Shown: positions 42,553-52,763 of the stretch, piece after piece
Numbering within the stretch: position 1 is the first letter of the stretch
Layout of the letters: every line of letters begins with the position of its first letter
NCBI RefSeq assembly: GCF_003478335.1
Contig: NZ_QUFB01000004.1
Coordinates: 48,372-112,371 of the forward strand
Length of the DNA: 64,000 bases
Direction: 5' to 3'
Origin: Clostridium sp. AM49-4BH
Lineage (GTDB): Bacteria; Bacillota; Clostridia; Lachnospirales; Lachnospiraceae
Notes under the pieces: generated by a model
Database searches by the model: none
The model's input: the letters and a program-made list of their open reading frames with translations, nothing else
Told to the model about the DNA's origin: nothing
Position numbers and translations under genes: made by a program

Positions 42553-44030
42553 ATGAGTGAATTTCAAGTATATAAAGATCTTGCTGAACGCACAGGAGGA
42601 GAGTTTTATCTGGGAATCTGCGGACCGGTGCGAACCGGTAAATCGACCTTTATCAAACGTTTTATGGAATTATTGGTCTTGCCGGAGATGGAACAGGAAC
42701 ACGAAAGACAACGTGCCGTAGATGAACTCCCACAGTCGGCTGCCGGCAAAACGATCATGACAACGGAGCCGAAATTTATTCCCAAAGAGGCGGCAAATGT
42801 TAAACTGTTTGGAGAAAATGAAGTTAAGATCCGCTTAATCGATTGCGTCGGTTACATAGTTAAGGGAGCAGAGGGACTTTACGAGGAACAAAATGAAAGA
42901 ATGGTTATGACTCCTTGGTCAGAAAGTCCAATGCCTTTTACACAGGCTGCCGAATTTGGCACAAGAAAAGTGATTCATGATCATTCAACGATCGGCATTG
43001 TTGTGACAACTGACGGCTCTTTTGGGGATTTGCCAAGAGAGGCATTTGAAGATCCGGAGAAACGAACGATCCAGGAGTTGACAGCGATAGGAAAACCATT
43101 TGTGGTACTTGTAAATTCGGCAAAACCTTATGGTTCAGAGACCGCAGCATTGGTGGAAAAACTGGAGCAGACATATCATGCGGTCGCTATGGCTGTCAAT
43201 TGTAACCAGCTTCGCCGGGAGGACGTTCTTGCAATTTTAGAAAAAATCCTGTCTTCTTTTCCGGTACGTCAACTAGCCTTTCATTTGCCAAAATGGGTAG
43301 AGATGCTGCCGCAGGATCATTGGCTGAAGCAGGAACTGGTGCAAAAAGTTCGTATGATTTTGGGTGGGATCAGCAGACTGTGTGATGTGACAGCCGCCAA
43401 TCTGGCGATCACCAGTGATGCGATCAAGGGGTTTCGGATTGGCCGGATCGGTATGGAAAACGGAGAAGTCCGGATCGACACATTATTTGATGATGGAAGA
43501 TATTATCAGATACTTAGTGAATTGGTCGGGACACAGATAGATGACGAGTATCAACTGATCCATTTGCTGCGAGAATATGCTGACAATCATGCAGAGATCG
43601 ACAAACTGAAAAATGCGTGGGAGGAAGTACACCGTAAGGGGTACGGCGTTGTGACACCATCGGTAGATGAGATTGAGATTGATCAACCGGAACTGATCAA
43701 GCACGGCAGTAAGTATGGTGTGAAACTTCGAGCTGTCAGCCCATCTATTCATTTGATACAGGCCAATATCGAGACAGAGATAGCCCGATCGTTGGTACGC
43801 AGGAACAGGCCAATGACTTGATTGCCTACATTGCAGATCAGCATGGGGAGGATGATGAAAAAGGTATATGGGATACCAATATCTTTGGAAAAACCGTCCG
43901 TCAATTGGTTGAAGAGGGGATGGATACGAAAGTGGATCGACTGGGAGATGAGAGTCGTATCAAATTGCAGGAAACCATTCAAAAAGTGGTCAATGATGGA
44001 AATGGCGGACTGGTGTGCATCATTATTTGA
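42553..44030 (+). CDS. spoIVA: Spore coat morphogenetic ATPase SpoIVA, frameshifted near the end
   Basis: Assembles the basal layer of the spore coat on the forespore membrane. P-loop GPVRTGKST, RLIDCVGY, GIVVTTDGSF, and LVNSAKP are all typical. The frame ends at 43821; restoring one A at about 43781 (ATAAGCCC) gives SPIVGTQEQANDLIAYI and continues to NDGNGGLVCIII, stop at 44028-44030. The restored 492 residues equal the usual family size. Start 42553 is chosen because GGAAGGGGAATG precedes it. Confidence 0.95.
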
Positions 44031-44055
44031 CAATTTCTTAACAGTTTGTTATACT
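44027..44055 (+). promoter_or_regulatory. Consensus promoter of the NlpC/P60 gene
   Basis: TTGACA 44027-44032, 17 bases, TATACT 44050-44055; the -35 overlaps the end of spoIVA. The leader has two hairpins (GACCG...CGGTC, 44109-44131, and GATCCTGT...ACAGGATC, about 44148-44175). Confidence 0.75.
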
Positions 44056-44194
44056 TCGTAATATATTTGTAACAATTATACAAAATAAATAACAGAAATA
44101 CTTTCTACGACCGTCTGCGTTGCAGGCGGTCGATGGAGAAATAAGGATCCTGTGTGTTTGTTGCAGACAGGATCATGAGAATATGGAGGATAAC

Positions 44195-45553
44195 ATGGAT
44201 AAGAATAAATTACATGTAGTGATCGGAATGGCAGTTGCATCCTTGGGTGTCATCTGTCTGGGACATGTTGTTTCAGCGGGTAATGATTGGAGTAAACAGA
44301 CGGAAAAGCCATTGGCAGGATTAGCGGTATCTTTTGATAAATATTGCGAAGATGCTCTGCAGGATATGGAACTTGAGGAGGCGTCAGAAGTACTTACTAA
44401 GGTACCGGAGCAGGACAAGGCTGAGGGTGTGGCACAGACTAACGCTGTTGTACAACAGACCGGCACTTCCGGTCAGTCTGCACAGAGTACGACAGTACAG
44501 GCGACGGTGACAGCAACACCTGCACAGAGTACGACAGTACAGGCGACGGTGACAGCAACACCTGCGCCGAAGAAGATCAAGCTGAATCTTGTGTATGATC
44601 GTTTGGGCGTGGTACAGGTCAAGAATTATGTGAATGTACGTAAAAGACCAAGTGAGAATGCTAAAATAGTCGGAAAGATGACAAATAATTCCGGTTGTCA
44701 TGTATACAAGATCAAAAAGGGATGGGCTAAGATCGTATCCGGTGGTGTGAGAGGTTTTGTCAAAGCAAGTTATCTGATCACGGATGAGAAAGCGGAGGCA
44801 AAGGCTCAGAAAGTAGCAACATTGCGTGCAACGGTTACAACTGAAACGTTAAATGTACGTTATCTGCCGTCAACGAAGGCAAACGTATTTGACCAGATTT
44901 CAGCAGATGAGGATTATAAGATTACCAGAGAGACATTAACCAAAGGCTGGTTGGATGAATATATCCGCAAAAATGTGAAGAAGTCTCAGCTAAAGGGGAT
45001 TGACAAAGAGAAAATGTATGCTGACCTGAATAATTGGGTTATGATCGCTATTGATGACGACAGAGCATTTGTATCGAAAGATTTTATTAAGATGACTTAC
45101 AATCTGAATCGTGCCGTTTCGATCAAAGAAGTAGGTCAGAGTAAAAAGTCCGGCAAAAAGGGCGGCAGTCGATCACAGGATAGAGACAGTGGAAGCTCTT
45201 CAGGAGCATCTTCCTTGATCTCCTATGCAATGCAGTTCTTGGGCAATCGTTATGTATATGGTGGTACAAGCCTTACGAGCGGAACAGATTGCTCCGGCTT
45301 TACGATGCGTGTATTCCAGCGCTTTGGTCATTCACTGCCACGTACGTCCGGTGCACAGGCATCTGCGACTAGAAGCGTATCACAGGGAAGCGAAAGACCG
45401 GGAGATCTGTTCTTCTATGGAAGTGGACATGTCAGCCATGTAGCGATCTATATTGGAAACGGTCAGATCATTCATGCAAGTAACCCGAGCGATGGAATTA
45501 AGATTTCCAGTGCTTATTATCGTAAGCCGATCAAGATCGGACGTGTTTTATAA
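44195..45553 (+). CDS. Secreted SH3 / NlpC-P60 cell-wall endopeptidase
   Basis: 452 residues: N-terminal signal/anchor (VVIGMAVASLGVICLGHVVSA), a Thr/Ala/Gln-rich linker, two SH3-like domains (VQVKNYVNVRKRPSENAKIVGKM; TVTTETLNVRYLPSTKANVFD), a Ser/Gly linker, then NlpC/P60 with catalytic C366 in GTDCSGFT, RTSGAQA and the histidine in GHVSHVAIYIG. Hydrolyses peptidoglycan stem peptides. The linker carries an exact 42-bp duplication. Start 44195 has TGGAGG five bases upstream. Confidence 0.93.
   Translation: MDKNKLHVVIGMAVASLGVICLGHVVSAGNDWSKQTEKPLAGLAVSFDKYCEDALQDMELEEASEVLTKVPEQDKAEGVAQTNAVVQQTGTSGQSAQSTTVQATVTATPAQSTTVQATVTATPAPKKIKLNLVYDRLGVVQVKNYVNVRKRPSENAKIVGKMTNNSGCHVYKIKKGWAKIVSGGVRGFVKASYLITDEKAEAKAQKVATLRATVTTETLNVRYLPSTKANVFDQISADEDYKITRETLTKGWLDEYIRKNVKKSQLKGIDKEKMYADLNNWVMIAIDDDRAFVSKDFIKMTYNLNRAVSIKEVGQSKKSGKKGGSRSQDRDSGSSSGASSLISYAMQFLGNRYVYGGTSLTSGTDCSGFTMRVFQRFGHSLPRTSGAQASATRSVSQGSERPGDLFFYGSGHVSHVAIYIGNGQIIHASNPSDGIKISSAYYRKPIKIGRVL
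44479..44562 (+). repeat. Exact 42-bp tandem duplication in the hydrolase linker
   Basis: 44479-44520 and 44521-44562 are identical and encode two copies of a 14-residue Thr-rich unit (AQSTTVQATVTATP). A copy-number-variable linker is likely. Confidence 0.9.
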
Positions 45554-45634
45554 AAATGATGTTCCGGCGGAGAGATATCTTATGTATAACGGGTAGCTTA
45601 GTGCCTGCATTATACAATAATTCAAATTGGAAAG

Positions 45635-45660
45635 AGAGAGTTGCAATAAACTCTCTTTTT
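45635..45660 (+). terminator. Terminator after the NlpC/P60 gene
   Basis: AGAGAGTT (45635-45642) and AACTCTCT (45649-45656), six-base loop, T run. It lies 34 bases before the MutS-like start. Confidence 0.7.
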
Positions 45661-45689
45661 CTTTCGTAATTACATGTGGAGGTTTCAAA

Positions 45690-47399
45690 ATGGACATAGG
45701 AATTAAAATCATTATCGCTGTAGTAGTAATTTTGGTGCTTATCGGGATCAAAATGGTCTGTGATGAAAAGGCGAGAAGGAAGCGGATGAGAGAGTTTTTG
45801 ATCAACTCATGGGGAAAATCTGCAGATCGTAATTATTCGGAGGAACAGTGGAATGCTATTGTCAGCTATTATAAGGTGTTAGAAAAAAAGGCGGAGGAAA
45901 GCCAAAAGCATGAATTTGTGGACGATATTACCTGGAATGATCTGGATATGGATGAAGTGTATCAGGTGTGGAATCATACACGGACTTCGATCGGGGAAGA
46001 ATATTTGTATGCAGCACTCCGTCGTCCGATTGCTTCAGATACAGAAATGGAAGAACGCGAGCGAGTAATCACATATCTGTTGGAGAATACACAGGAACGC
46101 ATGTATTTACAGGAGGCGCTTGCAGAGATCGGCAAATTAGAACGAATGTCCGTGTATGATCATTTGGAATTAATACAGGATATGAAACCGATCGGGGCAC
46201 TGCCTCATATATTGGCAGGTGTCTGTCTGGTCGGCGCTCTTATAGGCTGTGCCTTTGCACCGGAATTTATGGTGATCGCCAGTATTGCGATCATGGGTGG
46301 AAATATTATATCGTATTATCAGGCTAAGGCAAAGGTGGACAGTTATATACGGCTGTTTACGTTTATACTGCATATGGTAGAGCAATGCGAGGGCGTTGCG
46401 AGGAAGAAGATTCCGGGTCTTGAAAAGTATCAGGATCAGCTAAAAAAGCAGACATCCTGTTTTGGAAAATACAGACGTTTCTGTTTTTTGGTGAATGGTG
46501 GAAGCGGGATGTCCGGAGATATTATGGATTCGTTGATGGACTATATAAGAATTTTGTTCCATGTAGATCTGGTCAAAATGTCGACAATGATCCGTGAGGC
46601 AAAAAAATACGAGCAGCAGTTGCGAATCATGTATGATACGATAGGATATTTAGATACGATGTTATCGACGGCATCTTGCCGTATTATGTATGGAGAATAT
46701 TGTGTACCGCAGTTGTCACATCAGGCAAATGGAAAGTTTGCGGTAACTGAAATGTACCATCCGTTGATCCCGGAGGGAGTCAGAAATTCTATTACGGCAG
46801 AGCGCAGTGTGTTATTGACGGGATCGAATGCATCGGGAAAATCAACGTTTATCAAGACAGTAGCACTCAATGCGATCTTAGCGCAGACATTGCATACGGT
46901 TTTAGCGGAGAATTATCAGGCTTCGTGGTTTTGTATCGCCTCGTCCATGGCGCTGCGAGATGATATATTAAGTCAGGAAAGTTATTATATTGTGGAGATC
47001 AGATCGTTAAAACGAATCTTAGATCTGACAAGATTATCGGAATTGCCGGTGCTTTGCTTTATCGATGAGGTACTTCGAGGAACCAATACAGTCGAAAGAA
47101 TCGCTGCTTCCAGCCGGATCTTGCAGGCAATAGCAGAACAGGGCGGATTATGTTTTGCAGCCACGCATGATATTGAACTGACGTATTTATTAGAGAAAGA
47201 ATACGATAATTATCACTTTGAAGAACAGGTGGAAGATGATAAAGTGACGTTTGATTATTGCTTGCGCGAAGGTCGTGCCTGCACAAGAAATGCGATCCGG
47301 TTGCTAAAAATGCTTGGGTATGATGAGAAGATCGTAGACGATGCCAACGAGCGCGTTGCTTTATTTTTGAAATCTGGTAATTGGGTGTCATCCCATTAA
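45690..47399 (+). CDS. Membrane-anchored MutS-like ATPase
   Basis: 569 residues. One N-terminal helix (MDIGIKIIIAVVVILVLIGI), a helical lever region, two more hydrophobic stretches (about 175-210), then a MutS ATPase domain: EMYHPLIP, Walker A LLTGSNASGKSTFIKT, SSMALRDDILSQESYYIVEIRSLKRIL, Walker B LCFIDEVLRGTNTVE and THDIELT. It lacks mismatch-recognition domain I. MutS-type membrane proteins of this form have no settled role; mismatch repair is unlikely. Start 45690 follows GTGGAGG. Confidence 0.85.
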   Translation: MDIGIKIIIAVVVILVLIGIKMVCDEKARRKRMREFLINSWGKSADRNYSEEQWNAIVSYYKVLEKKAEESQKHEFVDDITWNDLDMDEVYQVWNHTRTSIGEEYLYAALRRPIASDTEMEERERVITYLLENTQERMYLQEALAEIGKLERMSVYDHLELIQDMKPIGALPHILAGVCLVGALIGCAFAPEFMVIASIAIMGGNIISYYQAKAKVDSYIRLFTFILHMVEQCEGVARKKIPGLEKYQDQLKKQTSCFGKYRRFCFLVNGGSGMSGDIMDSLMDYIRILFHVDLVKMSTMIREAKKYEQQLRIMYDTIGYLDTMLSTASCRIMYGEYCVPQLSHQANGKFAVTEMYHPLIPEGVRNSITAERSVLLTGSNASGKSTFIKTVALNAILAQTLHTVLAENYQASWFCIASSMALRDDILSQESYYIVEIRSLKRILDLTRLSELPVLCFIDEVLRGTNTVERIAASSRILQAIAEQGGLCFAATHDIELTYLLEKEYDNYHFEEQVEDDKVTFDYCLREGRACTRNAIRLLKMLGYDEKIVDDANERVALFLKSGNWVSSH

Positions 47400-47597
47400 G
47401 GTGGCAGGTAACCGGTTGCCATTATATTGAGCAGACAGAAATTTGTGGCAATTTTAACTATAGAGCGTTGAATTGGTAGTTATGTCGGGATAAGGGTATA
47501 TCTTTCTTGTTTCGTGGGAAAATGGTACTAAGACATCTAATACGGTCCAAACAGGGCAGTGATCTAAGTGTGGATGCTTAGTAAGGAGGAAACAAGA

Positions 47598-48263
47598 ATG
47601 AGAAAACGCAGATTTTTATATTGGAGTGCGGCATTTGGAGCATTGACAGTCGTTGTGTTAATGAATTATTATTGTTATCGTGCAGCGATGGGAAAGTATA
47701 CGCAGCTTAGCCGGTCATATCGTGAGGAGATTGCCGGAGCCGTACAAAAAGAAGTTTCTAAACAGGTCGAGGTCAAATTCGAAGATCTGTCAGAGGGGCT
47801 TCCGGTGGCAAACACAGAGGAAATGTTATCGGTTAATACGGTGTATCAGATTGAAAATTACGACAAAGTGAAAGACCAGACCACGACAGAATACGAAACG
47901 ATTCCGGAGGAATTAGTTGGTTTTAACAGGGAAGAAGCAGATGGCTATTTCAAAAAGTATATGCAGAATCTTCCGGTGGAGGAGTTCTTAAATGGTTTGC
48001 AAAGTATAGGGATCACAACATTTTCGAAAGATCGGATCATTGTGCGAAAAATTTATGATCCTTCAAAAGTAAAATATCGTTATTATTTGATCGCAGTAGA
48101 TGGAGAAGTGGTTGTCTATTATGGTGACCAGAAGACGGTTTATGAATATACCGGAATATCTACGGATACTTTGTCGAAAGAGGAGCAGATGTCATTAAAA
48201 AATGGCATTGAAGTAAAAGATGAAGATGCCTTATATGGCTTATTGGAAAATTATTCTTCATAA
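47598..48263 (+). CDS. Membrane-anchored protein with BofC-like C-terminal region
   Basis: 221 residues with one N-terminal helix (FLYWSAAFGALTVVVLMNYYC) and an extracytoplasmic region. The C-terminal ~75 residues (YRYYLIAVDGEVVVYYGDQKTVYEYTGI, LKNGIEVKDEDALYGLLENYSS) resemble the BofC C-terminal domain, which in spore formers regulates the SpoIVB protease. Assignment is tentative. AAGGAGG precedes the ATG at 47598. The preceding 198 bases contain only weak hairpins. Confidence 0.55.
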   Translation: MRKRRFLYWSAAFGALTVVVLMNYYCYRAAMGKYTQLSRSYREEIAGAVQKEVSKQVEVKFEDLSEGLPVANTEEMLSVNTVYQIENYDKVKDQTTTEYETIPEELVGFNREEADGYFKKYMQNLPVEEFLNGLQSIGITTFSKDRIIVRKIYDPSKVKYRYYLIAVDGEVVVYYGDQKTVYEYTGISTDTLSKEEQMSLKNGIEVKDEDALYGLLENYSS

Positions 48264-48295
48264 GAGCAGTAATAAAAGGAACAGGGAGGATGAAG

Positions 48296-49576
48296 ATGCG
48301 AAGCATACCTGTACTTGTGGCGGGAGGCGGTGCGTCCGGAATGGTTGCAGCGATTGAGGCTGCAAAGCTGGGCGCTAATGTTACCGTGATCGAAAAGAAA
48401 AATAAACCGGGTAAAAAGATTTTAGCGACCGGGAACGGACGCTGCAATTTTACGAATCGAAATCAGGAAATATCCTGTTATCACAGCAGTGATGATACGT
48501 TAGTTCAAATGGTGCTACAGCGGTTTGATCACCAAAAAGTCATTGATTATTTTTGGGAAAGCGGTGTGATGTCAAAAGAACGTGATGGTTATTATTATCC
48601 GTTATCCGGGCAGGCGGCTTCGGTACGAGCTATGTTAGAGCGCGAGATGGATCGGTATAAGGTGGAGGTTCATTGTGACGAAACGTTGCAGCGGATCATT
48701 CCGAGAAAGGATCTGTCCGGTCAGAATATTACCGGTTATGAAGTACAGACGGACCGCGATAAATATCTTGTACGTAAACTGATATTAGCAGTTGGCGGCA
48801 GTGCGGCTCCTGCACAGGGTACGACCGGAGATGGTTATCGTATGCTGCAGGAACTTGGAGTGGCGATCGTACCGCCATTGCCGGCATTGACATCGATCGA
48901 ACTCGATGATGCCTGCTGTAAATTATGGAGTGGTGTCCGAATTATGGGACAGGTCGAACTGTGGTGTGAGGGCAGCAGACTGGCAGAAGATATCGGAGAG
49001 ATACAGATGGTTGCCAAAGGGATTTCCGGTATTCCGGTATTTCAGATCAGCGGAAGAGTTTCCCGCCTCTTGTACCAAGGAAAAGAACCCTATTTAAAAC
49101 TTGATGTTATGCCGGATCATACCAAAGAACAGGTTATGGAAGAACTGTTGCGCCGGGTTAATACCTATGGAGTTGGAAGAAGTCTGGGGGATGTTTTGGA
49201 CGGTATGCTTCCGGATAAATTAGCGAAAGCATTGTTGCAGGCATTGCATAAGAGCCCTGGAGATGGAGCTGAAATATTGCAGGAGGACAGATGGCGAAAC
49301 GATCTGGCAGATCAGATCAAAGGCAAAAAATTACATATCCGGAAGGTGAGTGATTTCGACAAGGCGCAGGTTACAACCGGAGGCGTGGCTTTAAGCGAAC
49401 TGCAGGCTGACACTTTGGAACTGATCAAGTATCCGGGAATATATGTTACCGGAGAACTGGCGGATGTTGATGGGATCTGTGGCGGCTACAATCTGCAGTG
49501 GGCTTGGTCTAGTGGACATTTGGCAGGGCAGAGTGCGGCGTGTGCATTAAAAACAAAGATAAGGAGTAGATCATGA
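48296..49576 (+). CDS. HI0933/YhiN-family flavoprotein
   Basis: 426-residue NAD(P)/FAD-dependent oxidoreductase-like protein. FAD-binding GGGASGMVAAIEAAKLGANVTVIEKKN at the N-terminus, then ATGNGRCNFTNRN, LAVGGSAAPAQGTTGDGY, and the end VTTGGVALSEL...YVTGELADVDGICGGYNLQWAWSSG. Members include BaiN-like bile-acid dehydrogenases, but most have no assigned reaction. GGGAGG lies before the ATG at 48296. It overlaps the next flavoprotein gene by four bases. Confidence 0.88.
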   Translation: MRSIPVLVAGGGASGMVAAIEAAKLGANVTVIEKKNKPGKKILATGNGRCNFTNRNQEISCYHSSDDTLVQMVLQRFDHQKVIDYFWESGVMSKERDGYYYPLSGQAASVRAMLEREMDRYKVEVHCDETLQRIIPRKDLSGQNITGYEVQTDRDKYLVRKLILAVGGSAAPAQGTTGDGYRMLQELGVAIVPPLPALTSIELDDACCKLWSGVRIMGQVELWCEGSRLAEDIGEIQMVAKGISGIPVFQISGRVSRLLYQGKEPYLKLDVMPDHTKEQVMEELLRRVNTYGVGRSLGDVLDGMLPDKLAKALLQALHKSPGDGAEILQEDRWRNDLADQIKGKKLHIRKVSDFDKAQVTTGGVALSELQADTLELIKYPGIYVTGELADVDGICGGYNLQWAWSSGHLAGQSAACALKTKIRSRS

Positions 49577-51224
49577 TACAGATCACACAGATAAAAGTAC
49601 CGTTGGCCAAGGTACAACAGGAGGTGCCTGCCGAAGCACTTCGTCGTGGTATATTGACGGAGTCTGAATATGCATTGGTACGCAAGGCGGCGGCAAAGTT
49701 ATTGCACCGCAAAGAATCACAATTGCGGGATTTGACGGTGAAACGGCGTTCCATCGATGCGAGGCATAAGGATGCAATCGTGTTCAGTTATACCGTGACG
49801 CTTTGTCTGGATGGCGAACATAAGCTGTTGCAGCAGAAAGCATTTCAATCGAAAGTTACTTTGGTGAAAGCATCAAAGCAAAGAAAAGTTGTTACCTTTG
49901 CAGATACGATCAGTGCTCCGGTTGTGGTCGGCATGGGACCGGCAGGTTTATTTGCTGCATTAGAGTTGGCGAGAGCCGGGTTAAAACCGGTTATTTTGGA
50001 GCGGGGAAGCGATGTCGATGTGCGAAGGCGCAAGGTGGATCATTTTTGGCAGACAGGAGAGCTGGATCCGGAATGTAATGTGCAGTTTGGGGAAGGCGGA
50101 GCCGGAACCTTTTCAGACGGCAAACTCAATACGATGGTAAAGGATCCTTCCGGCAGAAACCGAAAAGTGCTGGAATGTTTTGTGGCGCATGGAGCACCGG
50201 AAGAGATTTTGTATATGCAGAAACCGCATATCGGAACCGATAAACTTCGAGAGGTAGTACGGTCGATCCGGGAAGAGATCTTAGCGCTGGGCGCAACGGT
50301 GCATTTTGACACGCGTTTTGTGAGGTTTCTCTTGCAGGGGGACCGCATTTGTGGCGTGGAATATGAACAGGCGGGCAGAATTTCGCAGATGGCGTGTGAG
50401 ACCGTGATACTTGCCACAGGACATAGTGCAAGAGATACGTTTATAGAGCTTAAAGAACAGGGCGTTGTTATGCAGCTAAGGCATTTGCTGTAGGCGTGCG
50501 GATGGAACATCCACAGGAGATGATCGGTTTATCGCAGTATGGAGAGGCGGCTAAGATTCTTCCACCGGCTTCATATAAACTGACCAATACAACATCGGAT
50601 GGCAGAGGCGTGTATTCTTTTTGCATGTGTCCGGGAGGACAGGTTGTCAATGCCTCTTCGGAGTGTGGAAGGCTGGTAGTCAATGGTATGAGTGAATATG
50701 CCAGAGACGGAGCCAATGCGAACAGCGCCATTGTCGTAACGGTGGGACCGGAAGATTTTGGCGAGGGGCTGTTTGACGGTATGCAGTTTCAACGTCGGTT
50801 GGAACAGGCCGCCTATGAGCAGGGGCAAGGAAGGATTCCGGTACAGCTATTAGGGGATTTTCTACAGAACCGGGAAAGTACAGCACTTGGCGAAGTGACG
50901 CCGTGTCTGTGTGGGGAATATACGCTTACCAATGTGCGAAGTATTTTACCAAAAGAGATTGGCGATGCCATTGCGGAGAGCATTCCGCAGTTTGAAAGAC
51001 GTATCCATGGATTTGGAAGAGCGGATGCGATCGTATCCGGCGTGGAGACGAGAACGTCATCTCCAATCCGCATTATACGGGATGATACGCTGCAGGCAAA
51101 TTATGAAGGGGTTTACCCATGCGGTGAGGGTGCCGGTTATGCGGGAGGAATTACTTCGGCGGCGATGGATGGGCTGAAAGTGGCAGAACAGCTTCTGTTG
51201 CAATTGGGAGAAAAGAAGAAGTAA
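49573..51224 (+). CDS. COG2509 FAD-dependent dehydrogenase-like protein, frameshifted
   Basis: About 550 residues with an N-terminal beta-alpha domain (ITQIKVPLAKVQQEV...LRDLTVKRRSIDAR) and an FAD domain: VVVGMGPAGLFAALELARAGLKPVILERG, CNVQFGEGGAGTFSDGKLNT, ILATGHSARDTF. The frame ends at 50493; one missing G at about 50475 restores AKAFAVGVRMEHPQEMI and continues to 51224 with MCPGGQVVNASSE and YPCGEGAGYAGGITSAAMDG. Substrate unknown. Coupled to the HI0933 gene. Confidence 0.88.
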
Positions 51225-51314
51225 CGGAAATTTCTCATACCGGAAGTTACTGTTTGAACAACATATGTGCAGCATATTTAGAGCAAAAGATCATAGAAAG
51301 GAATGTAGGAAAAT

Positions 51315-51545
51315 ATGGATGATAAGAAAATTGCAAGAATTAACGAATTGTATCACAAATCAAAATCAGAAGGATTGACGGCAGAAGAAAAGGCAGAACA
51401 GCAGAAATTGCGCAAAGAGTATATCGACTCCGTCAAAAATAATCTGCGTGCGCAATTAAACAATGTAACGATTGTCAATCCGGACGGAACGACAAGAGAT
51501 CTTGGTAAGGAAATGGCAGCGAAAGAGAGAAAGAAGGGACATTAA
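51315..51545 (+). CDS. DUF896 (YnzC-like) small protein
   Basis: 76 residues: [44 protein letters not shown], the DUF896 helical hairpin, then a short conserved tail. Cytosolic, function unclear (SOS-linked in Bacillus). Ends directly at the TTG start of the next gene. Confidence 0.93.
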   Translation: MDDKKIARINELYHKSKSEGLTAEEKAEQQKLRKEYIDSVKNNLRAQLNNVTIVNPDGTTRDLGKEMAAKERKKGH

Positions 51546-52124
51546 TTGACCAAGGAAGAGCTTCGTGGACAAATGCGTGCCATGCGTGCCGAACTAACAG
51601 GGGATAAGAGAGAGGCAGCAGAGCAGCAGGCAGTAGATCATATGATGGCTTTCTTACGTCAGAAGAGACCTCGCCGGTTCTATCCATTTGTGTCCTGCCG
51701 TACAGAGATCGATACACTTCAGTTATTGCAGAGAGTGTGGAAAGAACTGCCGGAAATAGCAGTGGCAGTGCCTCGCGTGGAAGGAAATCGGATGCAGTTT
51801 TATGAAGCAAGGGCAATGAACGATCTGCACAGAGGCGCCATGGGGATATTAGAGCCGGCTGGTGCGGAGCCGGTTCGGGCAGAAGATGGAGTTATGCTGG
51901 TGCCGGGGCTTGCTTATGATGAAAGAGGTTACCGGGTCGGGTATGGTGCCGGATTTTATGACCGCTACTTTGCGGAATATGGATTGTGTCAACCGAATGC
52001 CGGAGGAGTACTCAAGATCGGTTATGCATTTTCGTTTCAACTTGTGCAGCGGATGGAAGCACAGGAGCATGATGTTGCATTGGATGCGCTTATGACAGAA
52101 AAGGGAATAAATTTTTTCGGATAA
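51546..52124 (+). CDS. 5-formyltetrahydrofolate cyclo-ligase
   Basis: 192 residues: LRGQMRAMRAELTGDKREAAEQQ, FVSCRTEIDTLQLL, VPGLAYDERGYRVGYGAGFYDRYFAEY (ATP and folate site) and the end ALMTEKGINFF. Converts 5-formyl-THF to methenyl-THF using ATP. TTG start immediately after the DUF896 stop. With fhs at the far end of the window it belongs to one-carbon metabolism. Confidence 0.93.
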   Translation: MTKEELRGQMRAMRAELTGDKREAAEQQAVDHMMAFLRQKRPRRFYPFVSCRTEIDTLQLLQRVWKELPEIAVAVPRVEGNRMQFYEARAMNDLHRGAMGILEPAGAEPVRAEDGVMLVPGLAYDERGYRVGYGAGFYDRYFAEYGLCQPNAGGVLKIGYAFSFQLVQRMEAQEHDVALDALMTEKGINFFG

Positions 52125-52144
52125 CACTTTACAGGCAATCGGTT

Positions 52145-52173
52145 TTGTGTTAATATGTGAAAGTTGTTAATAC
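52145..52173 (+). promoter_or_regulatory. Candidate rpsO promoter
   Basis: TTGTGT 52145-52150, 17 bases, TAATAC 52168-52173. The leader that follows has paired CACT/AGTG and TCACT/AGTGA segments, possibly a regulatory structure. Confidence 0.45.
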
Positions 52174-52245
52174 CGTCACTCAGAAAGTGGTCACTCCGTC
52201 CATTTCTTAGTGATTGGAGAAAATAATTGATAGGAGGATTTTATT

Positions 52246-52512
52246 ATGATCAGTAAAGAGAAGAAAGCAGAAATCATCAAGACTTATGGACGTACTCCAG
52301 AGGATACAGGTTCACCGGAAGTACAGATTGCTATCTTAACAGAGCGTATCCGTGAGTTGACAGAGCACTTAAAGGTTAATAAGAAAGATCATCATTCCAG
52401 ACGTGGTATGTTGAAGATGATCGGTCAGAGACGTAACCTTCTTGCATATCTTCAGAAGAAAGATCTTGAAGGATATCGTGCATTGATCGAGAAGCTTGGT
52501 CTTAGAAAATAA
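52246..52512 (+). CDS. rpsO: Ribosomal protein S15
   Basis: 88 residues with the uS15 pattern: [54 protein letters not shown]. Binds 16S rRNA helices 20-22. TAGGAGG precedes the ATG. A strong terminator follows, then the pnp promoter, the common rpsO-pnp order. Confidence 0.99.
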   Translation: MISKEKKAEIIKTYGRTPEDTGSPEVQIAILTERIRELTEHLKVNKKDHHSRRGMLKMIGQRRNLLAYLQKKDLEGYRALIEKLGLRK

Positions 52513-52534
52513 TCAAAGTAATGGCTTGTATCGG

Positions 52535-52567
52535 CCGGTTGTGTATAGATTGCACAACCGGTTTTTT
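52535..52567 (+). terminator. rpsO terminator
   Basis: Perfect 9-bp stem CCGGTTGTG / CACAACCGG (52535-52543, 52553-52561) and six T. Confidence 0.92.
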
Positions 52568-52571
52568 GCTG

Positions 52572-52763
52572 TTGCATATCATATGGTTCCATGATATAAT
52601 TATACAGATAGTGTGCAGGCGGTTTCCGAGACTTCTGAAAAGATAATCTGAGCAGGTCGTTTTTTCAGTTGTTTCGGCTATGCCTGCATCCGGACGAGAC
52701 AGGGAGTGTGCTGTGCCTGCCTTGTGCCGAGTATATTTTACAGCACGGAAATGAGGTTAATAT
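52572..52763 (+). promoter_or_regulatory. pnp promoter and structured leader
   Basis: TTGCAT 52572-52577, 17 bases, TATAAT 52595-52600. The ~155-base leader contains long-range pairs TGCAGGC (52614-52620)/GCCTGCA (52682-52688) and GTGCTGT/ACAGCAC (about 52709-52746), the latter ending next to the ribosome binding site. PNPase mRNAs are autoregulated through leader hairpins in known cases. Confidence 0.6.

Noticed and set aside
44056..44194. ydaO-type (c-di-AMP) riboswitch before the NlpC/P60 gene
   Set aside because: Such genes often carry one, but the leader is short and shows only two plain hairpins, without the conserved ydaO sequence blocks.
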